Below are positions 1 to 6,519 of a stretch of 8,246 bases of DNA, one piece after another. Both the position numbers and the translations under genes were made by a program. Positions within the stretch are counted from its first letter, which is position 1; each line of letters begins with the position of its first letter. The notes beneath the pieces are model-generated. The model saw nothing but the letters and a program-made list of their open reading frames with translations. It was not told the origin of the DNA and did no database searches. The DNA comes from DATJUF01 sp035524095 (GTDB lineage: Bacteria > Desulfobacterota > Binatia > Binatales > Binataceae). The stretch is taken from assembly GCA_035524095.1 (NCBI GenBank), contig DATKPK010000258.1:1-8246 (forward strand), written 5' to 3'.

Positions 1-54
1 GGCCTGCCGCAGGGCCCGCATAACCTGCTCTTCGGTATGTCCCTTCTTTGCCAC
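1..54 (-). CDS. IS3-family transposase OrfA, N-terminal fragment (cut by window edge)
   Basis: Only the first 18 codons are inside the window. Reading the minus strand from a GTG at 54..52 gives VAKKGHTEEQVMRALRQA (GTG is read as Met). The pattern of a basic start, then T-E-E-Q and a hydrophobic helix ending in R-Q-A, is the usual opening of the IS3-family OrfA helix-turn-helix protein, which binds the terminal repeats and, after a frameshift with OrfB, forms the transposase. A GGGAGG-like ribosome binding site lies about 8 bases upstream of the GTG and supports this start. The frame stays open a little further upstream (stop near 102), but that stretch has no family-like residues. The rest of the gene lies off the left edge, so intactness cannot be judged. 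The family call rests on a short but characteristic stretch. Confidence 0.7.
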   Translation of the reverse strand, partial: MAKKGHTEEQVMRALRQA

Positions 55-141
55 CTTGCTGTCCTCCCACGACGCTTCAGAGGACCACGCAAATGGCTGC
101 CACTCAACTTAACAGTGGTCTGATTTCCGGGTTTTGGGTCA
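1..141 (-). mobile_element. End of an IS3-family insertion sequence
   Basis: This is the 5' end of the element carrying the OrfA fragment. IS3-family elements begin with TG at the terminal inverted repeat, a short distance upstream of orfA. On the minus strand, starting at 141, the sequence reads TGACCCAAAACCCGGAAATC and continues into CAGACCACTG. This resembles IS3-family ends (TG start, a CCGG core, then GACCACT). The placement at 141 is an inference: the opposite end is outside the window, so neither the matching inverted repeat nor the 3-5 base target duplication (which would begin at 142) can be confirmed. Confidence 0.5.
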
Positions 142-209
142 TGGGGTCGCTTATCTTCGAGCGGAGAAAAGACACACTCGTATGACGCGGTCGCCACAAA
201 TCACAGATA

Positions 210-228
210 CTGTCGCACACCGCGACGG
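210..228 (-). terminator. Possible hairpin just after the emrB-type gene
   Basis: CTGTCGC and GCGACGG can pair into a 7-bp stem (one G-U pair) around a 5-base loop, beginning 4 bases beyond the transporter stop codon. On the minus strand it is not followed by a T-run, so it is not a classic intrinsic terminator. It may be a transcript-end stabilising hairpin or chance. Confidence 0.25.
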
Positions 229-232
229 GATA

Positions 233-1846
233 TTACTCTGCGCCTATTTGGGCGCCCTTTTCCGCAACCGACCGCCGCATCGGTAAAACCAGAAATGCCA
301 GGATCAAGCTGACTGCTGCTGAGACCGAAAAGACATCAAAGTAAGCGAGCGACGAAGCTTGCTGAGAGAGTGATTGGTCAAGCACTCCAAGCGCCATCCG
401 ATGCGACAAGGGCGGATCACCAGTATGCAGCATGAAGAACGTCTGGCCACGCGCCAATAGAGCATTGACGGCTTGATTAAGGCTACCCAGACCTTCATTC
501 AGTCTCAGCGTGTGAAACTGATCGCGTCGTTCCTGAATGATTTGCGCCATCGAGGTGCCTACGCTGCCACCCTCATTGCGCAACAGAGCGAGTAGCCCCA
601 CCGCAGCGCCCCGGATCTCCTTAGGAAGATAGATGAATGCGGCCACGTTAAGTGGAGCAAACAACATTGATAATCCTGAGATAAGCACCACACGGGGCCA
701 GACCACCTGGAAGGGGCTTATTTCCAGGTTGAGGTGCGCCATCCAATAATTCCCCAGGCCCATGACAACCAAGCCACCCGCCATTAAGTAGCGCGCGTCG
801 ATGCCACGCGACAAAATGGCGCCGGTAACCACAAGTGTGGCAATGGCAAAGATCCCTGCCGGCGATAGAACTAATCCTGAAGTCGTTGCGTCGTAGCCAA
901 ACAACGACTGTAACAGAGCTGGTAGCGAGATAGTATTGGCGTAGAGCACACCATAGGCGCAGAAAATAATGATGCAACACATGCAGAAGTTCCGATCAGC
1001 GAGAGTCCGAAGATTAATGAGTGGGTTGCGAAGGTGTAATTCACGATAAACCAGCCAACTCAGCGCGATCACGAACAGGATCACTAGAGTCTGCACGCGA
1101 AGAAACGGATCACCTAACCAATCCCACTGCTGTCCCTTGCTCAGAATGATCTCCCAGCAGACCATGGTCACGCTCAGCAGACAGAGCCCCAACGCATCGA
1201 AAGGCTCCCCGCGATCGCGAGTTCGGGTTCGCTCAGCCTGCAGGTATTCAGGGTCTTCGACCAGCGCGCGACATATGAAAAACGCGAGCATGCCCACGGG
1301 AACATTCAGATAAAAGATCCAACGCCAACCGTAGTTGTCAGTTATATAACCTCCCAGAGTCGGCCCGACGACCGGCGCAAGTAATGCCGCCATTCCGAAG
1401 AGCGTCATTGCTTGTCCTTGTTTCTCTTGCGGGAAAGCGTCGAGTAATATCGCCTGACTCGACGGCTGCAACCCACCGCCTGCCGCACCTTGCAAAACGC
1501 GGGAGGCAATTATGAAGCCAAGGCTGAAGGCCATGCCGCACAACGCAGACGCTATGGTAAAAATCGCTATCGAGGCCAGAAAATAATTCCGTCTGCCGAG
1601 CCGTAAGGCGAGCCATCCTGAAATCGGCAGGATGATTGCGTTCGCGGCAAGATAGCTGGTGATGACCCATTCGCTATCCACATTCGCGGCTGACAAGCCG
1701 CCAGCTATGTATCGCAGAGCAACGTTGGCGATAGTGGTGTCTAGCACCTCCATGAAAGTCGGGATCACCACCGCTGCGGCAATCAGCCACGGGCTTGGGG
1801 CGGCTGGTCGCCTGCCAAATGACGTTGAGAATGTGGCCGCCGTCAT
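233..1846 (-). CDS. emrB: EmrB/QacA-type MFS drug efflux transporter (DHA2, 14 TM)
   Basis: Inner-membrane drug:proton antiporter of the major facilitator superfamily, DHA2 branch. With an EmrA-type adaptor and an outer-membrane channel, such proteins export hydrophobic toxins. Family motifs are clear: LDTTIANVAL (residues 35-44, motif D1), GWLALRLGRR (77-86, motif A), RVLQGAAGGGLQP (116-128, motif B) and the antiporter motif C region APVVGPTLGGYITDNYGWRW (157-176). Hydrophobic segments recur along all 537 residues, consistent with 14 helices. The length fits the family (about 510-540). The ATG overlaps the TGA of the adaptor gene (ATGA), so translation is probably coupled and no separate strong ribosome binding site is needed. 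The symbol reflects subfamily resemblance; the substrate is unknown. The downstream neighbour is the IS3 end, so a third operon gene could have been lost or displaced there. Confidence 0.93.
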   Translation of the reverse strand: MTAATFSTSFGRRPAAPSPWLIAAAVVIPTFMEVLDTTIANVALRYIAGGLSAANVDSEWVITSYLAANAIILPISGWLALRLGRRNYFLASIAIFTIASALCGMAFSLGFIIASRVLQGAAGGGLQPSSQAILLDAFPQEKQGQAMTLFGMAALLAPVVGPTLGGYITDNYGWRWIFYLNVPVGMLAFFICRALVEDPEYLQAERTRTRDRGEPFDALGLCLLSVTMVCWEIILSKGQQWDWLGDPFLRVQTLVILFVIALSWLVYRELHLRNPLINLRTLADRNFCMCCIIIFCAYGVLYANTISLPALLQSLFGYDATTSGLVLSPAGIFAIATLVVTGAILSRGIDARYLMAGGLVVMGLGNYWMAHLNLEISPFQVVWPRVVLISGLSMLFAPLNVAAFIYLPKEIRGAAVGLLALLRNEGGSVGTSMAQIIQERRDQFHTLRLNEGLGSLNQAVNALLARGQTFFMLHTGDPPLSHRMALGVLDQSLSQQASSLAYFDVFSVSAAVSLILAFLVLPMRRSVAEKGAQIGAE

Positions 1847-3351
1847 TTCGGATTTGGGGCCAGGATCGGAAGTTTATTCGCGAGTGAGGATTGAAGGAAC
1901 TTGCCAGCGCTGGGCCCAGTGGGCTTCTCGTAGATGTGAACGTAGGGGGTGACCGAAAGCCCGATGAAGAGGGGCGCAATGTCGGGATTGTAGCCGATCA
2001 GGTCAATGCGCACTGGCAGACGCTGCACAACCTTAACGAAGTTGCCGGTAGCGTTTTCGGCTGGCAGGAGGGCTAGGGTCGATCCAGTACCCATCGTAAA
2101 GCCGGAAATGCGACCTCGAAAAAGCCGATGACGCCCGTACATGTCAACGTCCAAATCGACGGGCTGTCCAATACGCAACTCGGCGAGTTGGGTCTCCTTG
2201 AAGTTCGCATCGACCCAAATTTCAGTCAGCGAGCGCAGGGCCATCAACTGCTGGCCGGCAACAACGTGATCACCCGGGTTTACGTTGCGGCTAGTCACGA
2301 CACCGTCGATGTCAGCCACGACGTCGCAATAAGCGAGGTTGAGCTCGGCCTGATGAAGATTGGCTTGTGCCACACTGAGTTTGGCCTGGGCCTGCTTGAC
2401 GTCGGGCGCTTCGCTAAGGACCTGATCAAGGATGGTATCGATGTTCCCTGATGGATCGCGCTTATAGAATTGAGCGAGCATTTCATCAGGCGTGGCCTTG
2501 AACGGTTGGACTATCCCGAGTTGGGCCGCGGTCTCTACCAGGCGATTTTGTGCTTCTTTGACGGCGGAAAAGTGCTGATCCAAATCCGGCGGAACTGCTG
2601 CCAGATCGCCACCATTCGGAGGTTTGGCCGGAAGCCCAAGAGCAGCACGAATTTCGTAGACTTCTGATTCGGCCTTTGCCGACTGCGCTTTGGCAACGAA
2701 GTACGCTTCCTGATACGAATCGAATTGCTGCTGGGAAATAACTTGATGTTCGAGGAGCTGCTGCTCGCGATGATAGTCGGCTTGAGTTCTCGCCAATGTA
2801 GCATTCGCTGCTTGGAGGGCTGACACTTTCGCCTGAAGATCGGCAGCCTTGTCATGGACGTCTTCTATCGATTGCGCTAATGCGAAGCGTTCGCTGCGCG
2901 CGAGTCCGGCTAGTCCCCGAACCTTCGCCTGTGCTGAGACAAGGTCTGCCTGGGCGACGGCCAAAGAGGCCTTTGCCATGTCCACCTGCACGCGGTAAGG
3001 CTCCTTATCGAGTTGCACGAGCAGATTGCCCTTGTGCACCCGGTTATTGTCGTCAACCAATACACGCACAACTTGACCGGATATTCTGGGCGCCACAAAC
3101 GTCACATGCCCGTTCACGTAGGCGTCGTCCGTTGAAACGGTCCGAAAGGCATTGATGACGAACGGAACACCTTTAGCCAAAACCAGGAGCACGAGCACTC
3201 CGCCCGCGATCCACATCCACAGGGGGCGTTTGGCGGCAGCCGTGGACGGAGATTCGGTCATCTTCGCATTGGATTCAGTCTCGCTCTTTGAATTCCCTGG
3301 TAGGAGGCTATGTTCGATGGCCGGCTCCCCGGAATTTGGTTCTGGCGGCAA
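1843..3351 (-). CDS. emrA: EmrA/HlyD-type membrane fusion (adaptor) protein
   Basis: Periplasmic adaptor that links the MFS pump to an outer-membrane channel. There is a short cytoplasmic N-terminus, then one membrane anchor at about residues 43-69. The EmrA hallmark TVSTDDAYVNGHV (71-83) follows, then a biotinyl-lipoyl half (84-117), a long alpha-helical hairpin rich in Ala, Gln and Glu (about 120-340), the second lipoyl half (344-375: VADIDGVVTSRNVNPG) and the beta-barrel part (WVDANFKETQLAELRIGQPV, 379-398). At 502 residues it exceeds E. coli EmrA (about 390), mainly through an extra stretch at 240-320 of the hairpin. The chosen start is a TTG at 3351 with GGAG 7 bases upstream. The first ATG in frame is codon 31 (3261) and lacks a good ribosome binding site. 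If that ATG is used the protein has 472 residues. It is the first gene of the operon, with the transporter following by ATGA overlap. Confidence 0.92.
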   Translation of the reverse strand: MPPEPNSGEPAIEHSLLPGNSKSETESNAKMTESPSTAAAKRPLWMWIAGGVLVLLVLAKGVPFVINAFRTVSTDDAYVNGHVTFVAPRISGQVVRVLVDDNNRVHKGNLLVQLDKEPYRVQVDMAKASLAVAQADLVSAQAKVRGLAGLARSERFALAQSIEDVHDKAADLQAKVSALQAANATLARTQADYHREQQLLEHQVISQQQFDSYQEAYFVAKAQSAKAESEVYEIRAALGLPAKPPNGGDLAAVPPDLDQHFSAVKEAQNRLVETAAQLGIVQPFKATPDEMLAQFYKRDPSGNIDTILDQVLSEAPDVKQAQAKLSVAQANLHQAELNLAYCDVVADIDGVVTSRNVNPGDHVVAGQQLMALRSLTEIWVDANFKETQLAELRIGQPVDLDVDMYGRHRLFRGRISGFTMGTGSTLALLPAENATGNFVKVVQRLPVRIDLIGYNPDIAPLFIGLSVTPYVHIYEKPTGPSAGKFLQSSLANKLPILAPNPK

Positions 3352-3448
3352 AGTGAAACTCCGTTAGCGTTTCTGCTTCAGTTGTGCATGTTCATCGTAA
3401 GTGTTCAGGGAAGGTCTCACAAACCGTTAGCGCGATCGTCTCGAATTG

Positions 3449-3464
3449 CTTGACGAATCTGTCA
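3449..3464. promoter_or_regulatory. TTGAC-N6-GTCAA palindrome, candidate operator
   Basis: There are perfect 5-base arms (TTGAC and GTCAA) with a 6-base spacer, in the divergent region about 100 bases upstream of the adaptor TTG and 186 bases upstream of the preferred reductase ATG. Each arm also gives a -35-like hexamer facing outward: TTGACG on plus and TTGACA on minus. Size and symmetry suit a dimeric TetR- or MarR-type repressor, families that often control efflux operons, but no regulator is encoded nearby. Chance occurrence is possible. Confidence 0.35.
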
Positions 3465-3634
3465 AATGAAGGGCCACATATGGCAGCGCGGGCCAACTGT
3501 GCGCTTTTGAATCAGAACCCACACCACCCTTTGCCAATTCTGGTTCAGGGTTGTCGTGCTGATTTTGAAGGATTCCAGGCCTGGACGCGACTTCGATGAC
3601 ACGCTTTGCTAAACTTCCAAAGAGCGATTTGCAC

Positions 3635-3639
3635 AAGGG
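3635..3639 (+). promoter_or_regulatory. Ribosome binding site deciding the reductase start
   Basis: AAGGG 10 bases before the ATG at 3650. The in-frame ATG at 3596 has no purine-rich site upstream, so this element favours the shorter protein. Confidence 0.5.
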
Positions 3640-3649
3640 TAATGCTTTT

Positions 3650-4591
3650 ATGAATGACGCCGACGCCCTTCGCTATACAAAGATACCGCTCAATAACGGC
3701 TCTGATGAGATTCCGGCACTCGGGTTTGGCACGCTGATTCCTGATCCAATCAAGACAAAAGAGGCGGTTAGGATCTCTCTGGAAGTGGGCTTTCGTCAAT
3801 TCGATTGCGCTGAGCGATACCGCAATGAAGAGCAGGTGGGCGAAGCGATGCTGGCGATCTTCAAGGAGGGCAAGGTCAAACGAAAGGACGTTTTCGTAGG
3901 TACGAAGCTTTGGAACAATAATCATCGTCCCGAACGCGTTGGGCCTGCGTTCGAGGCAAGTCTGAAAAGACTGCAACTGGACTATGTCGATCTGTACAGC
4001 ATCCATACGCCATTCGCCTTCAAACCCGGCGAGGAGCAAGACCCGCGAGACCAGAACGGCAAGGTGCTTTATGATAGGACGACGACGCTGCCGGATACTT
4101 GGAAAGCATTGGAGAGCCTGGTCGACGAAGGTCGCTGCAAGGCGATCGGCCTGTCGAACGCCAGTCTCAATCAACTGAAGGAAGTGTTCGATGGCGCTCG
4201 CGTAAAGCCTGCGGTTATTCAAGTCGAATCCCATCCATATCTCCCTGAATGGGATCTGCTCGAATACTGCAAAAAGAATGGCATCGTGATGCAGGCCTTT
4301 GCAGCCTTGGGTCATGGTATTGAACCTAAGTTGATCGACGATGGAGTAATCGCCAACATCGCGAAGCGCGTCAACAAAACCAGTGCTCAAGTGCTTCTCG
4401 CGTGGGCGCTGCAGCGCGGTACGGCTCCTCTCACCACTGCCACCAGCATCGGGCACATCCAGGAAAATTTTGATGTCGCGGCTCTTCCGGATGACGCCGT
4501 CGAAGAAATCACTCAAAAGGTTAGTACGCGAATCAGGCTCAATTCAGTAGTTGAGACGGGCGTCCCGGGGTTCATTCCGAGAGGCAGATGA
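3650..4591 (+). CDS. Aldo/keto reductase (AKR superfamily)
   Basis: Cytoplasmic NAD(P)H-dependent reductase of aldehydes and ketones, (beta/alpha)8 barrel. The open frame reaches up to an ATG at 3596 (331 residues), but the ATG at 3650 (codon 19) is preferred. AAGGG lies 10 bases before it, residues of the family begin just after it, and the 3596 ATG has no ribosome binding site. That gives 313 residues, normal for AKRs. Numbering from the 3596 start, the catalytic tetrad is present: D70, Y75, K104, H137. The loop after the catalytic His (FKPGEE, then RDQNGKVLYD and DTWKALE) resembles AKR1-type aldehyde reductases. The cofactor region is unusual: the usual PKS-x(4)-R pattern reads TTATSIGH (280-287), so the Lys and Arg that bind the NADPH 2'-phosphate are Thr281 and His287. 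The Trp usually after the catalytic His is Thr138. It is followed 166 bases later by the peroxiredoxin gene, probably in the same transcript. The physiological substrate is unknown. Confidence 0.9.
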   Translation: MNDADALRYTKIPLNNGSDEIPALGFGTLIPDPIKTKEAVRISLEVGFRQFDCAERYRNEEQVGEAMLAIFKEGKVKRKDVFVGTKLWNNNHRPERVGPAFEASLKRLQLDYVDLYSIHTPFAFKPGEEQDPRDQNGKVLYDRTTTLPDTWKALESLVDEGRCKAIGLSNASLNQLKEVFDGARVKPAVIQVESHPYLPEWDLLEYCKKNGIVMQAFAALGHGIEPKLIDDGVIANIAKRVNKTSAQVLLAWALQRGTAPLTTATSIGHIQENFDVAALPDDAVEEITQKVSTRIRLNSVVETGVPGFIPRGR

Positions 4592-4757
4592 ACCTGCAAG
4601 AGGGAATTTCGCGGTGCGCGAGTACGATAGAGCTGGCGATTAATTCAAGGAAAGGCTGCCGTTGTTATGGATACTCAAATCCTCGATTACCATCTGAAAC
4701 ATATGTAACCAGAGAACCGGGCACGCCTTTTCTTCTAGTAACCAAGGAATCTAAATC

Positions 4758-5267
4758 ATGGGCAAGGATGAAACTGCGAAAGCTGGAAGTGCACTGCGAG
4801 TCGGCGCGGCAGCTCCTAATTTTACATTACATAGTACGCCAGACCAATCGGTCTCTCTGTCAGATTTTCGCGGCTCTCCGGTGATCCTTGCGTTCTACCC
4901 TGCGGACTGGAGTCCGGTATGCGGCGATCAGATGTCCCTCTATAACGAGATTCTGCCCGAGTTCCATCGACTAAAGGCGCAGCTTTTCGGCATCTCTGTA
5001 GACGGCGTTTGGTGCCATGCCGCATTCGCCAATGATCGCAAACTGCACTTTCCGATACTTGCTGATTTCGAGCCGAAAGGAGCGGTCGCGCGCGCCTACG
5101 GGGTCTACCGAGCGGCTGACGGAATCACCGAACGTGCATTGTTCGTGATCGATGCCAAAGGCATGATTGCCTGGAGTTATGTCTCACCTATCGGCGTGAA
5201 TCCTGGCGCGGAGGGCATACTCGCGGCCCTCGAAGACCTCGTAGCGCCTGAGGAGAAAAACTCATGA
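4758..5267 (+). CDS. Peroxiredoxin (AhpC/TSA-type, redoxin domain)
   Basis: Thiol peroxidase that reduces H2O2, organic hydroperoxides or peroxynitrite, probably cytoplasmic because no signal peptide is seen. Its 169 residues fit a single redoxin domain: VGAAAPNFTLHS (15-26), then beta strand VILAFYPADW (42-51) leading into the active site P48-x3-S52-x2-C55, where Cys55 is the peroxidatic cysteine. Ser replaces the more common Thr of PxxxTxxC, a tolerated variant. Arg126 in ERALFVID (125-132) matches the conserved active-site Arg. A second cysteine, Cys86 in DGVWCHAAF (82-90), could be a resolving cysteine. AAGGA stands 9 bases before the ATG. The stop overlaps the start of the next gene (ATGA), so the two are translated as a pair. 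I cannot assign the subfamily (AhpE-, BCP- or Prx5-like) with confidence. Confidence 0.9.
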   Translation: MGKDETAKAGSALRVGAAAPNFTLHSTPDQSVSLSDFRGSPVILAFYPADWSPVCGDQMSLYNEILPEFHRLKAQLFGISVDGVWCHAAFANDRKLHFPILADFEPKGAVARAYGVYRAADGITERALFVIDAKGMIAWSYVSPIGVNPGAEGILAALEDLVAPEEKNS

Positions 5268-5803
5268 GAACGCATTTTGCCCCTAAATTGGTTCTGCCGG
5301 TGAGTGAACGCGATCACATTCGTGGCCCCGCCAGCGCCCCTGTGACGCTAGTCGAGTATGGCGACTACCAATGCCCCTATTGTGGCGAGGCCAACCCTAT
5401 CGTCGAAGAAGTGCAGCGGGAACTAGGGGCTAAACTCAGGTTCGTTTTCCGTAACTTTCCTCTAGCCGAGATACATCCCCACGCCGAGCATGCAGCCGAG
5501 ATCGCAGAGGCTGCCGCGACTCATAATAAGTTCTGGGAAATGCACGACTTGCTATATGCGCATCAGAACGCTCTGGGCGACCAGCAACTCGCAGAGTACG
5601 CTGCACTTGTTCATCTTTCGGCGGCGGAGATTAAGAGCGCTCTCATCCAACATGCATATCAAGGTCGCATCCACGAAGATTTCATGAGCGGTGTGCGGTC
5701 AGGGGTCAACGGCACTCCGACGTTTTTCATCAACGGCGTCCGTCATGACGGTTCCTACGACCGCGACAGCCTACTGACGGCGATTGCCGCAGCGACGCGG
5801 TAG
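5264..5803 (+). CDS. DsbA/thioredoxin-fold oxidoreductase with CPYC active site
   Basis: Thiol-disulfide oxidoreductase of the DsbA-like thioredoxin superfamily (thioredoxin_4 type), 179 residues. The start of the fold, PVTLVEYGDYQCPYC (26-40), carries the redox pair Cys37 and Cys40. A helical insertion follows (about 70-145). VNGTPTFFING (148-158) contains the cis-Pro at 152 next to Thr151, and a C-terminal helix ends the protein. No signal peptide or membrane anchor is seen, so it should act in the cytoplasm, unlike classical periplasmic DsbA. CPYC is the motif of glutaredoxins rather than the CPHC of DsbA, which suggests a reducing or isomerising role. GAGGAG lies 8 bases before the ATG, inside the end of the peroxiredoxin gene, and the genes overlap by ATGA. 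This makes it a candidate electron donor for the peroxiredoxin, an inference from context. Related proteins also act as stress-response disulfide reductases of unknown partner. Confidence 0.88.
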   Translation: MRTHFAPKLVLPVSERDHIRGPASAPVTLVEYGDYQCPYCGEANPIVEEVQRELGAKLRFVFRNFPLAEIHPHAEHAAEIAEAAATHNKFWEMHDLLYAHQNALGDQQLAEYAALVHLSAAEIKSALIQHAYQGRIHEDFMSGVRSGVNGTPTFFINGVRHDGSYDRDSLLTAIAAATR

Positions 5804-5871
5804 CTAAGCGGCGCAACACGATGGAACTCTCCACGCGCTCGTTGTGATGCTCGGTATAGATCGATCGCGGT

Positions 5872-6471
5872 TCAATCGCTCCACTTGTCCCAATGAATTA
5901 CCTCGGCGATCGGCTTGCGTTTGACCTTGACGAAATCGTTCTGCGGCCAGCCGATCGGGATCATCACGCCGAACTTTATCTCCTTGGGAATTTTCAGTAG
6001 CTCACGGAGCTCGCTTTCCATAAACATTTGAAAGGTTGTGAAGGTCGTGCCCAAGCCGAGCGAGCGCGCGGCGACGATCAGGTTCTGTGCTGCTGGATAG
6101 AGTGCCGACCAGACAAATTGCTCCATCGGCGCGTTGGGCGGGTATGCCACCGGACCGCAGACGAAGATAATGGCCGGAACCTCATTCAACGTCTCCGCCA
6201 GATGCATCGCGCCGTTTATCATTCGACTAGTGACGCGGCCGGTTGTTGGGGCACTCTCGCGCATCGCCTTGAATCGTGGCGCAAGCAGGTCGCGGATTTT
6301 TTGCTTTGTTTCTGGATCGCGTACAACGATAAAGTCCCATTCCTGGCTGTTGCCCGGACTTGAGGCACGTGTCGCGGCGTAGATCACACGTTCGATTAGT
6401 TCTTGTGGCACCGGATCGGGCTTCAAATAACGAGCCGCACTGCTGGTTTCCATTGCTTCGATGACATCCAT
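5872..6471 (-). CDS. Nitroreductase-family FMN oxidoreductase
   Basis: Flavin-dependent NAD(P)H oxidoreductase with the nitroreductase fold, normally a homodimer with FMN at the interface. Its 199 residues match the family. The FMN-binding elements are recognisable: an N-terminal basic segment SSAARYLK (10-17), RASSPGNSQEW (35-45) with the usual Asn, the central helix region SALYPAAQNLIVAARSLGLG (122-141), and IPIGWPQ (171-177) before KRKPIAEVIHWDKW (184-197). Members reduce nitro groups, quinones or enones, or act in flavin and dehalogenation chemistry, and the true substrate cannot be read from sequence. AGGAG 7 bases before the ATG supports the start. It lies 48 bases downstream of the P450 on the same strand, so probably in one operon. 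It converges on the DsbA-like gene with a 68-base gap in which I see no clear terminator. Confidence 0.9.
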   Translation of the reverse strand: MDVIEAMETSSAARYLKPDPVPQELIERVIYAATRASSPGNSQEWDFIVVRDPETKQKIRDLLAPRFKAMRESAPTTGRVTSRMINGAMHLAETLNEVPAIIFVCGPVAYPPNAPMEQFVWSALYPAAQNLIVAARSLGLGTTFTTFQMFMESELRELLKIPKEIKFGVMIPIGWPQNDFVKVKRKPIAEVIHWDKWSD

Positions 6472-6519
6472 GGTCCCTCTCCTAGACTGCTCAAACTTTG
6501 GTTCACTAGGGCCCTGACT

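Larger units (their letters stand above)
3352..3649. promoter_or_regulatory. Divergent control region between efflux operon and aldo/keto reductase
   Basis: This spacer separates the minus-strand efflux operon from the plus-strand redox operon and should hold promoters in both directions. I see no convincing protein gene in it; the small open frames are stop-limited and lack ribosome binding sites. Sequence elements are a 16-base palindrome at 3449-3464 and two copies of CCGTTAGCG at 3361-3369 and 3423-3431. A perfect -35 hexamer TTGACA lies on the minus strand (3464..3459) inside the palindrome, but I could not find a good -10 at 16-18 bases in either direction. Confidence 0.5.

Noticed and set aside
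3384..3599. 71-codon plus-strand open frame in the divergent spacer
   Set aside because: Low-complexity mix without a domain, no ribosome binding site, and it covers the expected promoter region.
3545..4516. 323-codon minus-strand open frame antisense to the aldo/keto reductase
   Set aside because: It covers the same bases as a clear AKR with its catalytic tetrad, and its own translation has no family-like motifs.
4592..4757. Possible separate promoter for the peroxiredoxin (TTGTTA with GATTAC 17 bases on)
   Set aside because: The match to the -10 box is poor. It cannot be told apart from background in this sequence.
4588..4884. 98-codon frame starting in an ATGA overlap with the reductase stop
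   Set aside because: The coupling position is tempting, but the translation has no recognisable features and it runs out of frame into the peroxiredoxin, which has a good start and ribosome binding site.
5804..5871. Search for a bidirectional terminator between the convergent DsbA-like and nitroreductase genes
   Set aside because: Only imperfect, short complementarities without a T-run were seen, so no terminator is called.
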